A program made the translations under genes and the position numbers. A DNA stretch of 53,902 nt from JBCCGE01 sp039029455 (GTDB lineage Bacteria > Pseudomonadota > Gammaproteobacteria > Arenicellales > Poriferihabitantaceae), in NCBI GenBank assembly GCA_039029455.1, contig JBCCGE010000012.1:1-53902 (forward strand), read 5' to 3'. Below the pieces are notes generated by a model. That model was given only the letters and a program-made list of their open reading frames with translations, made no database searches and was not told the DNA's origin. Position 1 is the first letter of the stretch; each line of letters opens with the position of its first letter. Shown here in pieces: positions 26,332 to 34,981 of the stretch.

Positions 26332-27687
26332 TTAAACATACCAGTCTGAATCCGCTGCTTTGGAGTTGTGAAAGGCGTCGAGTTCCAGCTGCTTGCAACT
26401 GGTATACGCGCGAACATAATTCTCGCCAAAATATGAATTTACTGTTCTACCGGCCCGAGATCGGTCGAATGCCAGAGCCGCGTCAAAAGGCAGTTGCGGG
26501 TCCAGTTGCTCACCTGCATTACCGATTGCTGGGGGCGGACAATCCATGCGGTTCGCAATACCATTATGGATGCCTGCCAAAATTGCGGCTGCGGTCAGGT
26601 AAGGGTTGGCGTCGGCGCCGGCTATTCTGTGTTCTATCCTTCTGGCTTTGCCCGGACTCTTTGGTATTCTGAGAGCAACCGAACGGTTTTCATATGCCCA
26701 GCTTTTCGACACCGGTACGTAAATGTTCGGCACGAATCGTTTGTAGGAGTTCACTGACGGTGCCAATACGCCCATAAATTCGTCCATGCTGTGGAGCACG
26801 CCTCCAATCGCTTGATACAAAAGTTCGCTACCGCATTCCGGCGTGCTGTATTCGCCGCCACCGTCAAAAGCATTGCCTCCATCTTCATCAAGCATGCTGA
26901 TATGTAAATGCAGGCCGCTGCCGGAATGCTCGGGATATGGTTTCGCCATAAAGGTGGCCTGCATACCGTGTTTTCGCGCAACGCCCTGAACGGTTCGCTT
27001 GAACATGACGCAGTGATCTGCAGCGCGAAGAATGTCGCTGCTATGCTGCAAATTGATCTCAAACTGCCCCGGAGCGTACTCAGAGGAAATTGCACCGGTC
27101 TGAATTCCCTGCGCTTCACAGGCCGTCATGATGTCGTCGAAAAACTCGCTGAAATCCTCAAGGTCATCCAGATTGTAGACCTGTGTAGCCTCCGTGATCT
27201 GACCGGTCAGTGGAGATGACGGTGCCCTGATACCGCCATCGGACTGACGCTTGATATCAAGAAGATAAAACTCGAGTTCAAACGCGACCACAGGCGTCAA
27301 TCCGGTGTCGATGAACCGGTTCAGGACTCTGCTCAGAACATTTCTGGGTTCATAGTAGTAAGGTACTCCATCCAGAGAATTCAGGGTAATCATTCCATGT
27401 GCAGTTGGATAGCGAGACCATGTAGTTGGCGTCACGGTATGCGGGATAACCGCACCCACCTCGTCCGGATCGCCGTCAGAAAACCCCATTCCTTCCGGGT
27501 CCATGCACTCACCATTGACTGCGAGCAGGAAACTGCCGCCCGGGATCATCATTCCGTTTTGCAGCACTTTTTCAGCCTGCCCGGCGGGGTATCGTTTTCC
27601 GCGAATGACACAGGACAAATCGTTGTAAAAAAAATCCACATAGCGCGCGGTTTGCAGCTTACTGAGGACGTCGTCGGAGCTATTCAC
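26332..27687 (-). CDS. Glutamine synthetase-family gamma-glutamyl-amine ligase, PuuA-like
   Basis: This 451-residue ligase resembles PuuA (gamma-glutamylputrescine synthetase) over its length: QTARYVDFFYNDLSCVIRGK, EPRNVLSR, VVAFELEFYLLD (metal-binding Glu), SPGQFEINL-type sequence as APGQFEINLQH, ATFMAKPYPEHSGSGLHLH, ALRIPKSPGKARRIEHRIAG and GADANPYLTAAAI. Such enzymes join glutamate to an amine using ATP, the first step of gamma-glutamylated amine catabolism. Pairing with a TMADH-like dehydrogenase 20 bases downstream suggests breakdown of an alkylamine or polyamine; gamma-glutamylmethylamide synthetase is an alternative identity. It is divergent from the glycosyltransferase gene. Confidence 0.88.
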   Translation of the reverse strand: MNSSDDVLSKLQTARYVDFFYNDLSCVIRGKRYPAGQAEKVLQNGMMIPGGSFLLAVNGECMDPEGMGFSDGDPDEVGAVIPHTVTPTTWSRYPTAHGMITLNSLDGVPYYYEPRNVLSRVLNRFIDTGLTPVVAFELEFYLLDIKRQSDGGIRAPSSPLTGQITEATQVYNLDDLEDFSEFFDDIMTACEAQGIQTGAISSEYAPGQFEINLQHSSDILRAADHCVMFKRTVQGVARKHGMQATFMAKPYPEHSGSGLHLHISMLDEDGGNAFDGGGEYSTPECGSELLYQAIGGVLHSMDEFMGVLAPSVNSYKRFVPNIYVPVSKSWAYENRSVALRIPKSPGKARRIEHRIAGADANPYLTAAAILAGIHNGIANRMDCPPPAIGNAGEQLDPQLPFDAALAFDRSRAGRTVNSYFGENYVRAYTSCKQLELDAFHNSKAADSDWYV

Positions 27688-27801
27688 ATTACTTCTTTAT
27701 TTTATACAGAACACGTAGCACAGGAAAAAACCGGTGGAAATGTCTAACCTGACGGTAGAATAATAGCCAGTTTTGCAGAACACCGCCCGATTATTTTTCA
27801 A

Positions 27802-30699
27802 GTGGATGTCACCTACTCCGCCAGCTGCCTGATAACGTTTAGACGGACTGATGATTTCCGTTATCAGGCGCTGTTATTCGTTCTTGAAAATGTATGCCTT
27901 ATCGAGGGGCTTGAGGTTATCCTGATCGAGCAGGACGTCGTTTCCCGTATTGATTCCCGGTCTATTCCGGGCAATTGCGATCATTACTTCGTCGTCAACT
28001 CAGGAGAATTCAATAAATCCTGGGGAATTAACGTTGCCGCCTCGAGATCACAGACCAATGTTTTTGTGATTCACGATGCCGACACTATCGTTGATGCGGC
28101 CGTAATGGCGCGGGCGATCGCTGCGTGTGAGGGCGACGCGCGTGTTGCGGATGCAGTCAACCCTTATGAGTTTGTCATCGATCTGGATCAGGATGAGACT
28201 CGTCAGCTCGTATCCGGCGGAAATCTGCACGCTGAACGGGTCGAGACTCAGCTGAATCGACTGGACGAATGCCATGCGCTGCCCTATTGCGGTGGAATTT
28301 TTGTTATCAACAGAGGTGCTTTTTACTCAATCGGCGGAATGGACGAACGTTTTAGAGGATGGGGTGCAGAAGACAACGCTATGGATTATCGGATTTACAA
28401 AAACGATCTCCGAGCCGCTCATATCAGCGATGTCAGTGCGTATCACCTGTATCACCCCAGACAATCTGAGGGTCCACCGGTCAGTCGGAATCAACCCTTG
28501 TTCTCTGCCCTTAAGGAGTTCTCGTTGTTTGATGAACTCGATTTTTCGTTCAAATCTGATTCCGAATGGAATGGAGATCCCACGAAATATCTTACAAAAC
28601 CTCTGCAACTGACGAATTCGCTGCCGTTGATCAGCTGCCTGTGCGTTACGCGTAAACGTCCCGCGTCTTTGAGGCGGGCGATCCAGTGTTTTCTCGATCA
28701 GTACTATGTCAATCGCGAGCTGATCGTGCTGTTTGATTCTGATGATGCAGATACTCAAGACGTTCTCGATGCTGTGCCTGACCCAAGGATTCACGCTCAT
28801 ATCGTATCGATAGAACATCGATACTCGCTGGGTGAACTCAGGAACCACGCCGTTGAGCTCGCATCAGGAGAGTATTTTTGCCAGTGGGACGACGATGACT
28901 GGTATGCGCCGAATCGACTGACGCAACAATTTCAGTCGATACGCGAGAGTGGAAAGGCTTCCAGCTTTCTGGGCAGGTGGGTTATCAACGACACTGTTTC
29001 AGATCAATGGTACCTATCCAATCACCGGATATGGGAAGGTTCTGTTCTTTGTCGAACATCGGCATTTGAAAATCGAAGTCCCTATCTGCCCCAAAGTAAA
29101 GGGGAAGAGCTGAGTCTGATCCATGAGCTTTACCTGCGTGACGAAATCACCATTTGTGATACCCCCGGATTGTATGTTTATACGATTTCCGGGGAGAACA
29201 CCTGGCAGATTGATCATATGCGAGGCATTGTAGAGAGCAGCACGACGCTTTCTACGGAGCTAAAGTCCCAATTGCTTGAACAGCAAAAATTGACTGATGA
29301 TCGAATCGGCGGGCAGGAGATTCCAAAACGAATCGTCCTGACCGGGCCCGATCGGGATGCGTGGCAGGCGTCGCCGTTTTACCAAACTGTTGTCGCCAAT
29401 AGTGAGGGCTGGGATATTGAATTTTATGACGACAATGGATGTCTGGAATTTATTCGCTCGCATATGCCCGAGCTTGAAACTATTTACAGTGGTCTCCTGC
29501 TGCCGGTACAAAGATCGGATCTCTTCAGATTGGTGTGTATTTATGTGAAGGGCGGTTTTTATCTGGACACAGATATTCGTCTGAAAAAATCGCTGAACAC
29601 ACTGACCGGGCATTCTCTAGTGGTTGCCGTGGAAAAGCAGCTAGGTGAACGCGAGTGCAGTGATTTGGGTCACCGATACGCAACGAGAATCGCCAACTAT
29701 ATGTTTGGTGCCAGTCCCGGCAACTCATTTTTGGGGCATCTGATTGCGACCATTTCACAAAATGGTGATCGCGAAAATGTGCGCAGTGAAAATGATGTAC
29801 TGGCGACTACGGGACCCGCAATGTGGACGGACTGTTATTTCGATCGTGCTGAGAGCGGAAACAGCGAGCTTTTGCAGATGCCAGCGGATATCGAATGTGA
29901 TATTTGTAGTGGTCCCGGGTGCCAATTTGGTGTTTATGCCAGCCACTATCATCAGGGCAGTTGGCGGTGGCAGGCGGCAACAGCTAAGCCAGACGGTTTG
30001 TCAAACAAAGTCGTACTTGTCCACCAGACCTGGAAATCGAGGAATGTGCCGGAGCGATGGCAAAAATACGTCGATTCTGTTCAATCATTGATTTGCGACG
30101 GTCAACACAATCTCTGGACTGACCATGACAACAGAGCGTTTATCTCAGCTCACTTTGAGTGGTTTCTGCCGCGTTACGACGCATATCCCTTCCACATTCA
30201 ACGTGTCGATGCAATTCGCTATTTTCTGCTGTACACGCTCGGAGGGCTCTATGTGGATATGGATTACGAAGTTGTCAAAAGCCTTGATGAGATTCTGGAT
30301 TCGAACGACTGTGTGCTGGGCCTGGAACCACAGATTCATGCGGATTGGCACGGAAAGAACTTTCTGTTGGGAAATGCTTTTATGTATGCGGCGGCACCAG
30401 GTCATCCTTTTTTCAGGGCCGTGATTGAGGAAATCAGTAGCTGTGATTTGACGCTTTCGAGCGATGAAAATACGTTTGTACTCGAAACCACGGGTCCTTC
30501 TATGTTGACTCGGGTATATGAACAATTTTTGGAAAAGCATACAATCCGGATATTTCCGTCCGCAATGCTTTATCCGGCGTTGCTTGGTTCCGCGCATTCG
30601 GGAGAAAGTACCCCGGAATGTGTTACTGATCGCTATCCGCAGGCGTATGGTGTTCATCACCACGACGGTACATGGTGGAAATCGACTTCTGAAAATTAG
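27802..30699 (+). CDS. Four-domain glycosyltransferase (two GT2/GT-A plus two GT32-like modules)
   Basis: This 965-residue protein combines four glycosyltransferase modules. Residues 1-235 are GT-A with HDAD at 92-95 and GGMDERFRGWGAEDN, as in GT27/predicted galactosyltransferases. Residues 272-480 are GT2 with a DDDDW metal motif at 363-367. Residues 505-720 and 735-965 are two sugar-binding DXD domains of GT32/TcdB type, with the paired signatures RSDLFRL...GGFYLDTD and RVDAIRY...GGLYVDMD. No signal peptide or membrane segment is seen. The start is GTG with no obvious ribosome site; it begins exactly at the first beta-strand. It may build a repeating glycan from one polypeptide. The DUF1566 gene follows 7 bases later. 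Confidence 0.85.
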   Translation: MDVTYSASCLITFRRTDDFRYQALLFVLENVCLIEGLEVILIEQDVVSRIDSRSIPGNCDHYFVVNSGEFNKSWGINVAASRSQTNVFVIHDADTIVDAAVMARAIAACEGDARVADAVNPYEFVIDLDQDETRQLVSGGNLHAERVETQLNRLDECHALPYCGGIFVINRGAFYSIGGMDERFRGWGAEDNAMDYRIYKNDLRAAHISDVSAYHLYHPRQSEGPPVSRNQPLFSALKEFSLFDELDFSFKSDSEWNGDPTKYLTKPLQLTNSLPLISCLCVTRKRPASLRRAIQCFLDQYYVNRELIVLFDSDDADTQDVLDAVPDPRIHAHIVSIEHRYSLGELRNHAVELASGEYFCQWDDDDWYAPNRLTQQFQSIRESGKASSFLGRWVINDTVSDQWYLSNHRIWEGSVLCRTSAFENRSPYLPQSKGEELSLIHELYLRDEITICDTPGLYVYTISGENTWQIDHMRGIVESSTTLSTELKSQLLEQQKLTDDRIGGQEIPKRIVLTGPDRDAWQASPFYQTVVANSEGWDIEFYDDNGCLEFIRSHMPELETIYSGLLLPVQRSDLFRLVCIYVKGGFYLDTDIRLKKSLNTLTGHSLVVAVEKQLGERECSDLGHRYATRIANYMFGASPGNSFLGHLIATISQNGDRENVRSENDVLATTGPAMWTDCYFDRAESGNSELLQMPADIECDICSGPGCQFGVYASHYHQGSWRWQAATAKPDGLSNKVVLVHQTWKSRNVPERWQKYVDSVQSLICDGQHNLWTDHDNRAFISAHFEWFLPRYDAYPFHIQRVDAIRYFLLYTLGGLYVDMDYEVVKSLDEILDSNDCVLGLEPQIHADWHGKNFLLGNAFMYAAAPGHPFFRAVIEEISSCDLTLSSDENTFVLETTGPSMLTRVYEQFLEKHTIRIFPSAMLYPALLGSAHSGESTPECVTDRYPQAYGVHHHDGTWWKSTSEN

Positions 30700-30706
30700 C
30701 TTTCCT

Positions 30707-31255
30707 ATGCTTAAAAAATATTTCAGACATCTGTTGAGAAAACCGAATCGTCGGGCGATGGTCGCGGCAACTCTTACGATGCTGTGCGCTTCGGGAGGCG
30801 TTTTCGGGCAGCAAAGTTGTGATGAGTCTGTTCCGGAATGGACGCCAACCGATCAGTTTGAGAGTCTGACTGCAGACACAGTTCGCGATACCCGAACGGG
30901 ACTTATCTGGATGCGGTGCGAGCTTGGAAAGACCGGAAAGAACTGTGATGGCGTTCCGGAGTATTTGTCCTGGGATGAAGCGATTGAAAAGAGTTCACAG
31001 ATTTCTGCCGCAGGCGCGTCTGCCTGGCGTCTGCCTAATATTCAGGAATTGCTGTCGATCGCTGAGGATCGCTGCATTTTTCCGGCCCTGAATACTAAAG
31101 TTTTCCCAAATGCAGAATCGGGTCCGGTCTGGACATCGTGGCTCTCGGATGATATTGCCAACGGCGCCTGGTTTGTTCATTTCGGTGAGGGGATTCCGGG
31201 GGTGCAGTTCAAGGGTGAAAAAACGGCAATTCGGCTGGTCAGGGATGGATCCTAG
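30707..31255 (+). CDS. DUF1566 exported protein
   Basis: The ATG at 30707, 7 bases after the glycosyltransferase stop, gives 182 residues with a Sec signal peptide (basic start to residue 17, hydrophobic core, cut near GVFG-QQ). The mature part is a DUF1566 (Lcl C-terminal-like) domain: TVRDTRTGLIWMRCELG, the WDEA helix, SAWRLPNIQELLSI and terminal IRLVRDGS. Such domains occur in surface proteins and adhesins; function is unknown. A four-cysteine pattern suggests disulfides. The frame opens 63 codons earlier inside the glycosyltransferase gene but that part is not real coding. Confidence 0.85.
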   Translation: MLKKYFRHLLRKPNRRAMVAATLTMLCASGGVFGQQSCDESVPEWTPTDQFESLTADTVRDTRTGLIWMRCELGKTGKNCDGVPEYLSWDEAIEKSSQISAAGASAWRLPNIQELLSIAEDRCIFPALNTKVFPNAESGPVWTSWLSDDIANGAWFVHFGEGIPGVQFKGEKTAIRLVRDGS

Positions 31256-31354
31256 CTGTGTCTGCTGTGGGATGAGCGGAGGTGCTTTTTCCTAGCGTTT
31301 AGTGGACGCTAAAAATCAACTCCAGGATTCGTAGCGCCAATTCGTCAGCATCCA

Positions 31355-32302
31355 TCAGTTGTCTTCGGGTGTTCTCAAGAGACGATATTCCCGATAAGCA
31401 ATGAATATGCCACTTGTCACGACAATGGCAGATCCCAGCCATGAAACCCAATCCAGTCGCTCATCAAATAACACATACCCGATGATAATGGCCCAAATAA
31501 GTACGAAATAGTTGAACGGTTGCAGAATCACCGCAGGCGCCAGCTCGAGTGCCTTAATCAGCAGCAAGTGACCAACGATTGCGGTAAAACTGACGACGCC
31601 CAATCCCACCCACTGTAATTGACCCAGCGGTACCCAGACAAAGGGCGCAATCAGCGCGGATGCGACAAATCCAACTACACCGAAATACAGCAGGGAGGTT
31701 TCAAACGTATCGTGTTTGGCCAGCTTGCGTGTGAGGATATTGTAAAACGCAAACATAGTAGCAACACCGATGGCAGCGAGCGCGATTGGTTCGAACACGC
31801 CGGTTCCCGGGCGAAGGATGATTACGGTCCCCAGAAATCCGCAAACAACAGCGAGCCAGCGTCTCCAACCCACCTTTTCACCCAGAAATGGCCCACTCAA
31901 CATTGTGATTATCAGCGGAAAACAAGCGAACAGAGTGTGCATCTCGGCCAGCCCGAGATACCGGATGATTGCGGCGAACAGAGTTATCTCTGCAACAATC
32001 AGAAGACCGCGAACGACTTGTAATGATTTTTTTGCAGACTGGAATGCTCGCGCTAGCCCAATCTTCCGGGAGGCGTAAAGGATCGCAAATATTGAGAAAA
32101 AGAAGAACCGAACTGCAACAATCTGCGGTGCCGGTAAATCAGTGACAAGAAATTTCGTTATTGCATCCTGAGTAGCAAAAAAAAGAGTGGCGATGACGAG
32201 CGCGCCAATGCCTATGAGATTTTGCTGCTTTTCCAGAAGGCGAACGTCGGGTTCAGAGCGCCCGCTTGAGCCTGTTTTGTTCTGCATTTCGGGAAATGGC
32301 AA
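31355..32302 (-). CDS. EamA/DMT-superfamily transporter
   Basis: This 315-residue inner-membrane protein has about ten transmembrane segments in two EamA repeats: the first from about residue 30 (IGIGALVIATLFFATQDAIT) and the second from about 165 (ALAAIGVATMFAFYNILTRK). Members export small metabolites or amino acids; the solute cannot be read from sequence. Starts at 32302 or 32287 (MQNK) are both possible and both overlap the 3' end of ddl, on the same strand, so the two are probably coupled. Confidence 0.88.
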   Translation of the reverse strand: MPFPEMQNKTGSSGRSEPDVRLLEKQQNLIGIGALVIATLFFATQDAITKFLVTDLPAPQIVAVRFFFFSIFAILYASRKIGLARAFQSAKKSLQVVRGLLIVAEITLFAAIIRYLGLAEMHTLFACFPLIITMLSGPFLGEKVGWRRWLAVVCGFLGTVIILRPGTGVFEPIALAAIGVATMFAFYNILTRKLAKHDTFETSLLYFGVVGFVASALIAPFVWVPLGQLQWVGLGVVSFTAIVGHLLLIKALELAPAVILQPFNYFVLIWAIIIGYVLFDERLDWVSWLGSAIVVTSGIFIAYREYRLLRTPEDN

Positions 32303-33371
32303 GTTCGATGAGTTGGTCGATCAGATCGGGATAGTTAATTCCGCTAGCCTGCCACATTTTTGGATACATGCTGATGGGCGTAAAACCCGGCAATGTATTG
32401 ATTTCGTTAAGATAGATTGCATGGTTTTCCCGGTTAACAAAGAAATCGACTCTGGACAGACCACTGCCGTCAATTGCGCGGAAAGCTCGAATAGCCAAAT
32501 CCCGAACTGCATCCGCAATGTTTTCGGGTATGTCTGCTGGAATGCGCGTTTCGGACTTGTCATCAAGGTACTTGGTTTCATAGTTATAGAATTCGGCGCC
32601 GGGCAGAATCTCGCCAACCAGTGACGCGATCGGTCGATTGTTTCCGAGCACTGAACATTCCACTTCGTGACAGTTTTCCATCGAGCTTTCAACAACAACC
32701 TTGTTGTCGAATTCGAAAGCATGCTCGATACCGGTAACCAACACATTGCGGTTGGCGGCCTTGCTGACACCCACACTCGATCCCATATTCGCCGGTTTTA
32801 CAAACATCGGGTAGCCCAGTTTTTGTTCAACTTTGGGGATCACGTTTTGACCATGCTCCAGCCAGTCTCCATAGTGCAGGATTTCACAGGGCGCCTGTGG
32901 TATGCCGGCTGCAGAGAAAACCTGCTTCGCCAGAGCCTTGTCCATCGCGATTGCAGAAGCAGCAACTCCGCATCCAACATAGGGTATTCCAGCCAGTTCA
33001 AACAAACCCTGGATGGTGCCGTCCTCGCCGAAAGTGCCGTGAAGCATTGGAAAAACAACATCCAGTTTTGCAATCGAAGTGCTGGTGTTATCGATGGCTT
33101 CCAGGTTGCCGTTGTTGCAGGTCTGCAGGCAAACCAGATCTGAGGCTGTCGAACGGGGTTCTGATGACACTCGCCGGACTTCGCGACTCTGAATCAGCTG
33201 CTCGATGGAGTCGCCCAGATGCCAGTGACCATCTTTGTCTATTCCGATTAAATGGATATTGTATTTATCCTGATTAACGGATTCGAGCATCGATTTTGCT
33301 GAGGTGACCGACACTTCGTGCTCACACGATCGACCACCAAATAAAATTCCCAGATTGAGTTTTTCGGACAT
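32253..33371 (-). CDS. ddl: D-alanine--D-alanine ligase
   Basis: This 372-residue ATP-grasp enzyme joins two D-alanines for peptidoglycan synthesis in the cytoplasm. It has the opening LGILFGGRSCEHEVSVTSA typical of the longer DdlA type, the ATP-grasp stretch MFVKPANMGSSVGVSKA and the Mg/phosphate segment LSRVDFF and EINTLPGFTPISMYPKMW. It is not located in an mur/fts cluster but just downstream of nuoN, with a 149-base gap and no visible terminator. Its 3' end overlaps the EamA gene by 35-50 bases. Confidence 0.95.
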   Translation of the reverse strand: MSEKLNLGILFGGRSCEHEVSVTSAKSMLESVNQDKYNIHLIGIDKDGHWHLGDSIEQLIQSREVRRVSSEPRSTASDLVCLQTCNNGNLEAIDNTSTSIAKLDVVFPMLHGTFGEDGTIQGLFELAGIPYVGCGVAASAIAMDKALAKQVFSAAGIPQAPCEILHYGDWLEHGQNVIPKVEQKLGYPMFVKPANMGSSVGVSKAANRNVLVTGIEHAFEFDNKVVVESSMENCHEVECSVLGNNRPIASLVGEILPGAEFYNYETKYLDDKSETRIPADIPENIADAVRDLAIRAFRAIDGSGLSRVDFFVNRENHAIYLNEINTLPGFTPISMYPKMWQASGINYPDLIDQLIELAISRNAEQNRLKRAL

Positions 33372-33520
33372 GAAAACCAGTATTAAAAACTTAACCGTAC
33401 TCTAATCGTCCATGGCTCATCTGGAAAGAGACATCTTAAGTTATTCGCCTGCAACACTGATGCGATTAATTTGCACCGTGCCGACGCATTCCTGACAGGT
33501 TTAGATGATCGTGGGTCGGT

Positions 33521-34981
33521 TTAGAGCGCCAGCTGGGATATTACGGCATTGCACAACAGCAGAATGCTGTCGATCCAAGGCAGCACAGCTACAATCAACA
33601 ACACATTCGCCGAAAGCACCCACGTCATGCTTGTTGTGTTTTCAATTTTTTCATCCGTTTCCGGCTCATCAAAATAAACCAGCTTGATGACGCGCAAATA
33701 ATAGAATGCGCCAATCACGGCAAGAATTACCGCGGCGATTGCTACCCAGACCAGTCCGGCATTAACCAGTGACTGGATAACTGAGAGTTTTGCGAAAAAG
33801 CCGGCGGTGGGAGGAATGCCGGCCATGGACAGCATCAGTATCAGCACCAAAAGTGAGGACCAGGGGTGGCGCTTGCTTAATCCTTTGAGGTTGTCGAGAT
33901 CATCGGACTCATTGTTGGCCGTCGCAAGAAACAGAATCAGTCCAAACGCTGCCAGGCTCATAACTGCGTAAACCGTGACATAAAACATGGCGGCGCTGTA
34001 TCCGGTCTCGCTTCCTGAAAGGATGCCGAACAGGAAAAATCCCATATGGGATATTGTCGAGTAGGCGAGCATTCGCTTGAAGTTCGACTGGGCGATGGCG
34101 ATGATGTTTCCGGCTGCGACAGACAGCAACGCAAGGATAATCAGCATTTGCTGCCACATATGATGCAGTTCTTCCAGACCACCGACGAGTAGCCGCATCA
34201 CGATAGCGAACGCAGCAATTTTCGGTGCAGCCCCAATAAAAGCGGTCGTTGAGGTCGGGGCGCCATGGTAAACATCGGGGACCCACATATGAAACGGCAC
34301 TGCACCCAGCTTAAACGCCAGAGCCACCACCACAAAAACCACCGCGAGGGCGATACCGACATTTCCATGATCTGCTGTCGACATATACGCTGCGATTTCG
34401 TTGAGAAATAATGAGCCTGTAAGCCCATAGAGCAGCGACATTCCATATAGCAGAATACTTGAAGCCAGTGCGCCCAGCACAAAATACTTCATCGCTGACT
34501 CTACAGCCAGCTTGTCATCGCGGTAAAAGGCGATCATCCCGTACAGGCAAAGAGACATCAGCTCGAGACCGAGGTACAGGGTTAAAAGATGGCTGGCGGA
34601 TGCCATGACCATCATTCCCGTGACCGCGAACAGACCCAGAACGTAATATTCGCTTTTAAAAAGTCCTCTCTCTTCGTTGTAGCGGCGACTGTACAAAAAG
34701 GCAGCTGCAGAGATCACGCACATGGCGATTTTTAAGGTGTCCGCCATTGCGTCGTCGACAAACATGCGATTAAACGCAGCAGTGATCGAGTCAGCAAACT
34801 GCACTGAAATCAGCACTGCAGTGGCGAGCAATGTGAGAATGCTCAAGAGGTAGCTGATTTGGTCCCGCGAGCGTTCGGGCAAAAACAGCGCCACGATCAG
34901 TATCGTGCACGCAGCGAAAGCAAGAAAAATTTCCGGTGCTGCTGCAGAGACTTTCAGTGAATGCAGTGTGATATCAGTCAT
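33521..34981 (-). CDS. nuoN: NADH-quinone oxidoreductase subunit N
   Basis: This 486-residue antiporter-like membrane subunit of complex I takes part in proton pumping. It has about 14 hydrophobic segments and the conserved GLELMSLCLYGMIAF (transmembrane Glu), ALAFKLGAVPFHMWVPDVY and ISHMGFFLFG. It is the last gene of the 14-gene operon; its start overlaps the nuoM stop by four bases (ATGA). I see no intrinsic terminator in the gap to ddl. Confidence 0.97.
   Translation of the reverse strand: MTDITLHSLKVSAAAPEIFLAFAACTILIVALFLPERSRDQISYLLSILTLLATAVLISVQFADSITAAFNRMFVDDAMADTLKIAMCVISAAAFLYSRRYNEERGLFKSEYYVLGLFAVTGMMVMASASHLLTLYLGLELMSLCLYGMIAFYRDDKLAVESAMKYFVLGALASSILLYGMSLLYGLTGSLFLNEIAAYMSTADHGNVGIALAVVFVVVALAFKLGAVPFHMWVPDVYHGAPTSTTAFIGAAPKIAAFAIVMRLLVGGLEELHHMWQQMLIILALLSVAAGNIIAIAQSNFKRMLAYSTISHMGFFLFGILSGSETGYSAAMFYVTVYAVMSLAAFGLILFLATANNESDDLDNLKGLSKRHPWSSLLVLILMLSMAGIPPTAGFFAKLSVIQSLVNAGLVWVAIAAVILAVIGAFYYLRVIKLVYFDEPETDEKIENTTSMTWVLSANVLLIVAVLPWIDSILLLCNAVISQLAL

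Noticed and set aside
26312..26398. N-terminal extension of the TMADH-like protein
   Set aside because: It overlaps the PuuA-like gene and lacks family resemblance; homology begins at 26311.
30518..30706. N-terminal extension of the DUF1566 frame
   Set aside because: It lies inside the glycosyltransferase gene in another frame and would block the signal peptide.
31284..31309. Hairpin TAGCGT/ACGCTA after the DUF1566 gene as a terminator
   Set aside because: The stem is only six pairs and no T-tract follows in either direction.
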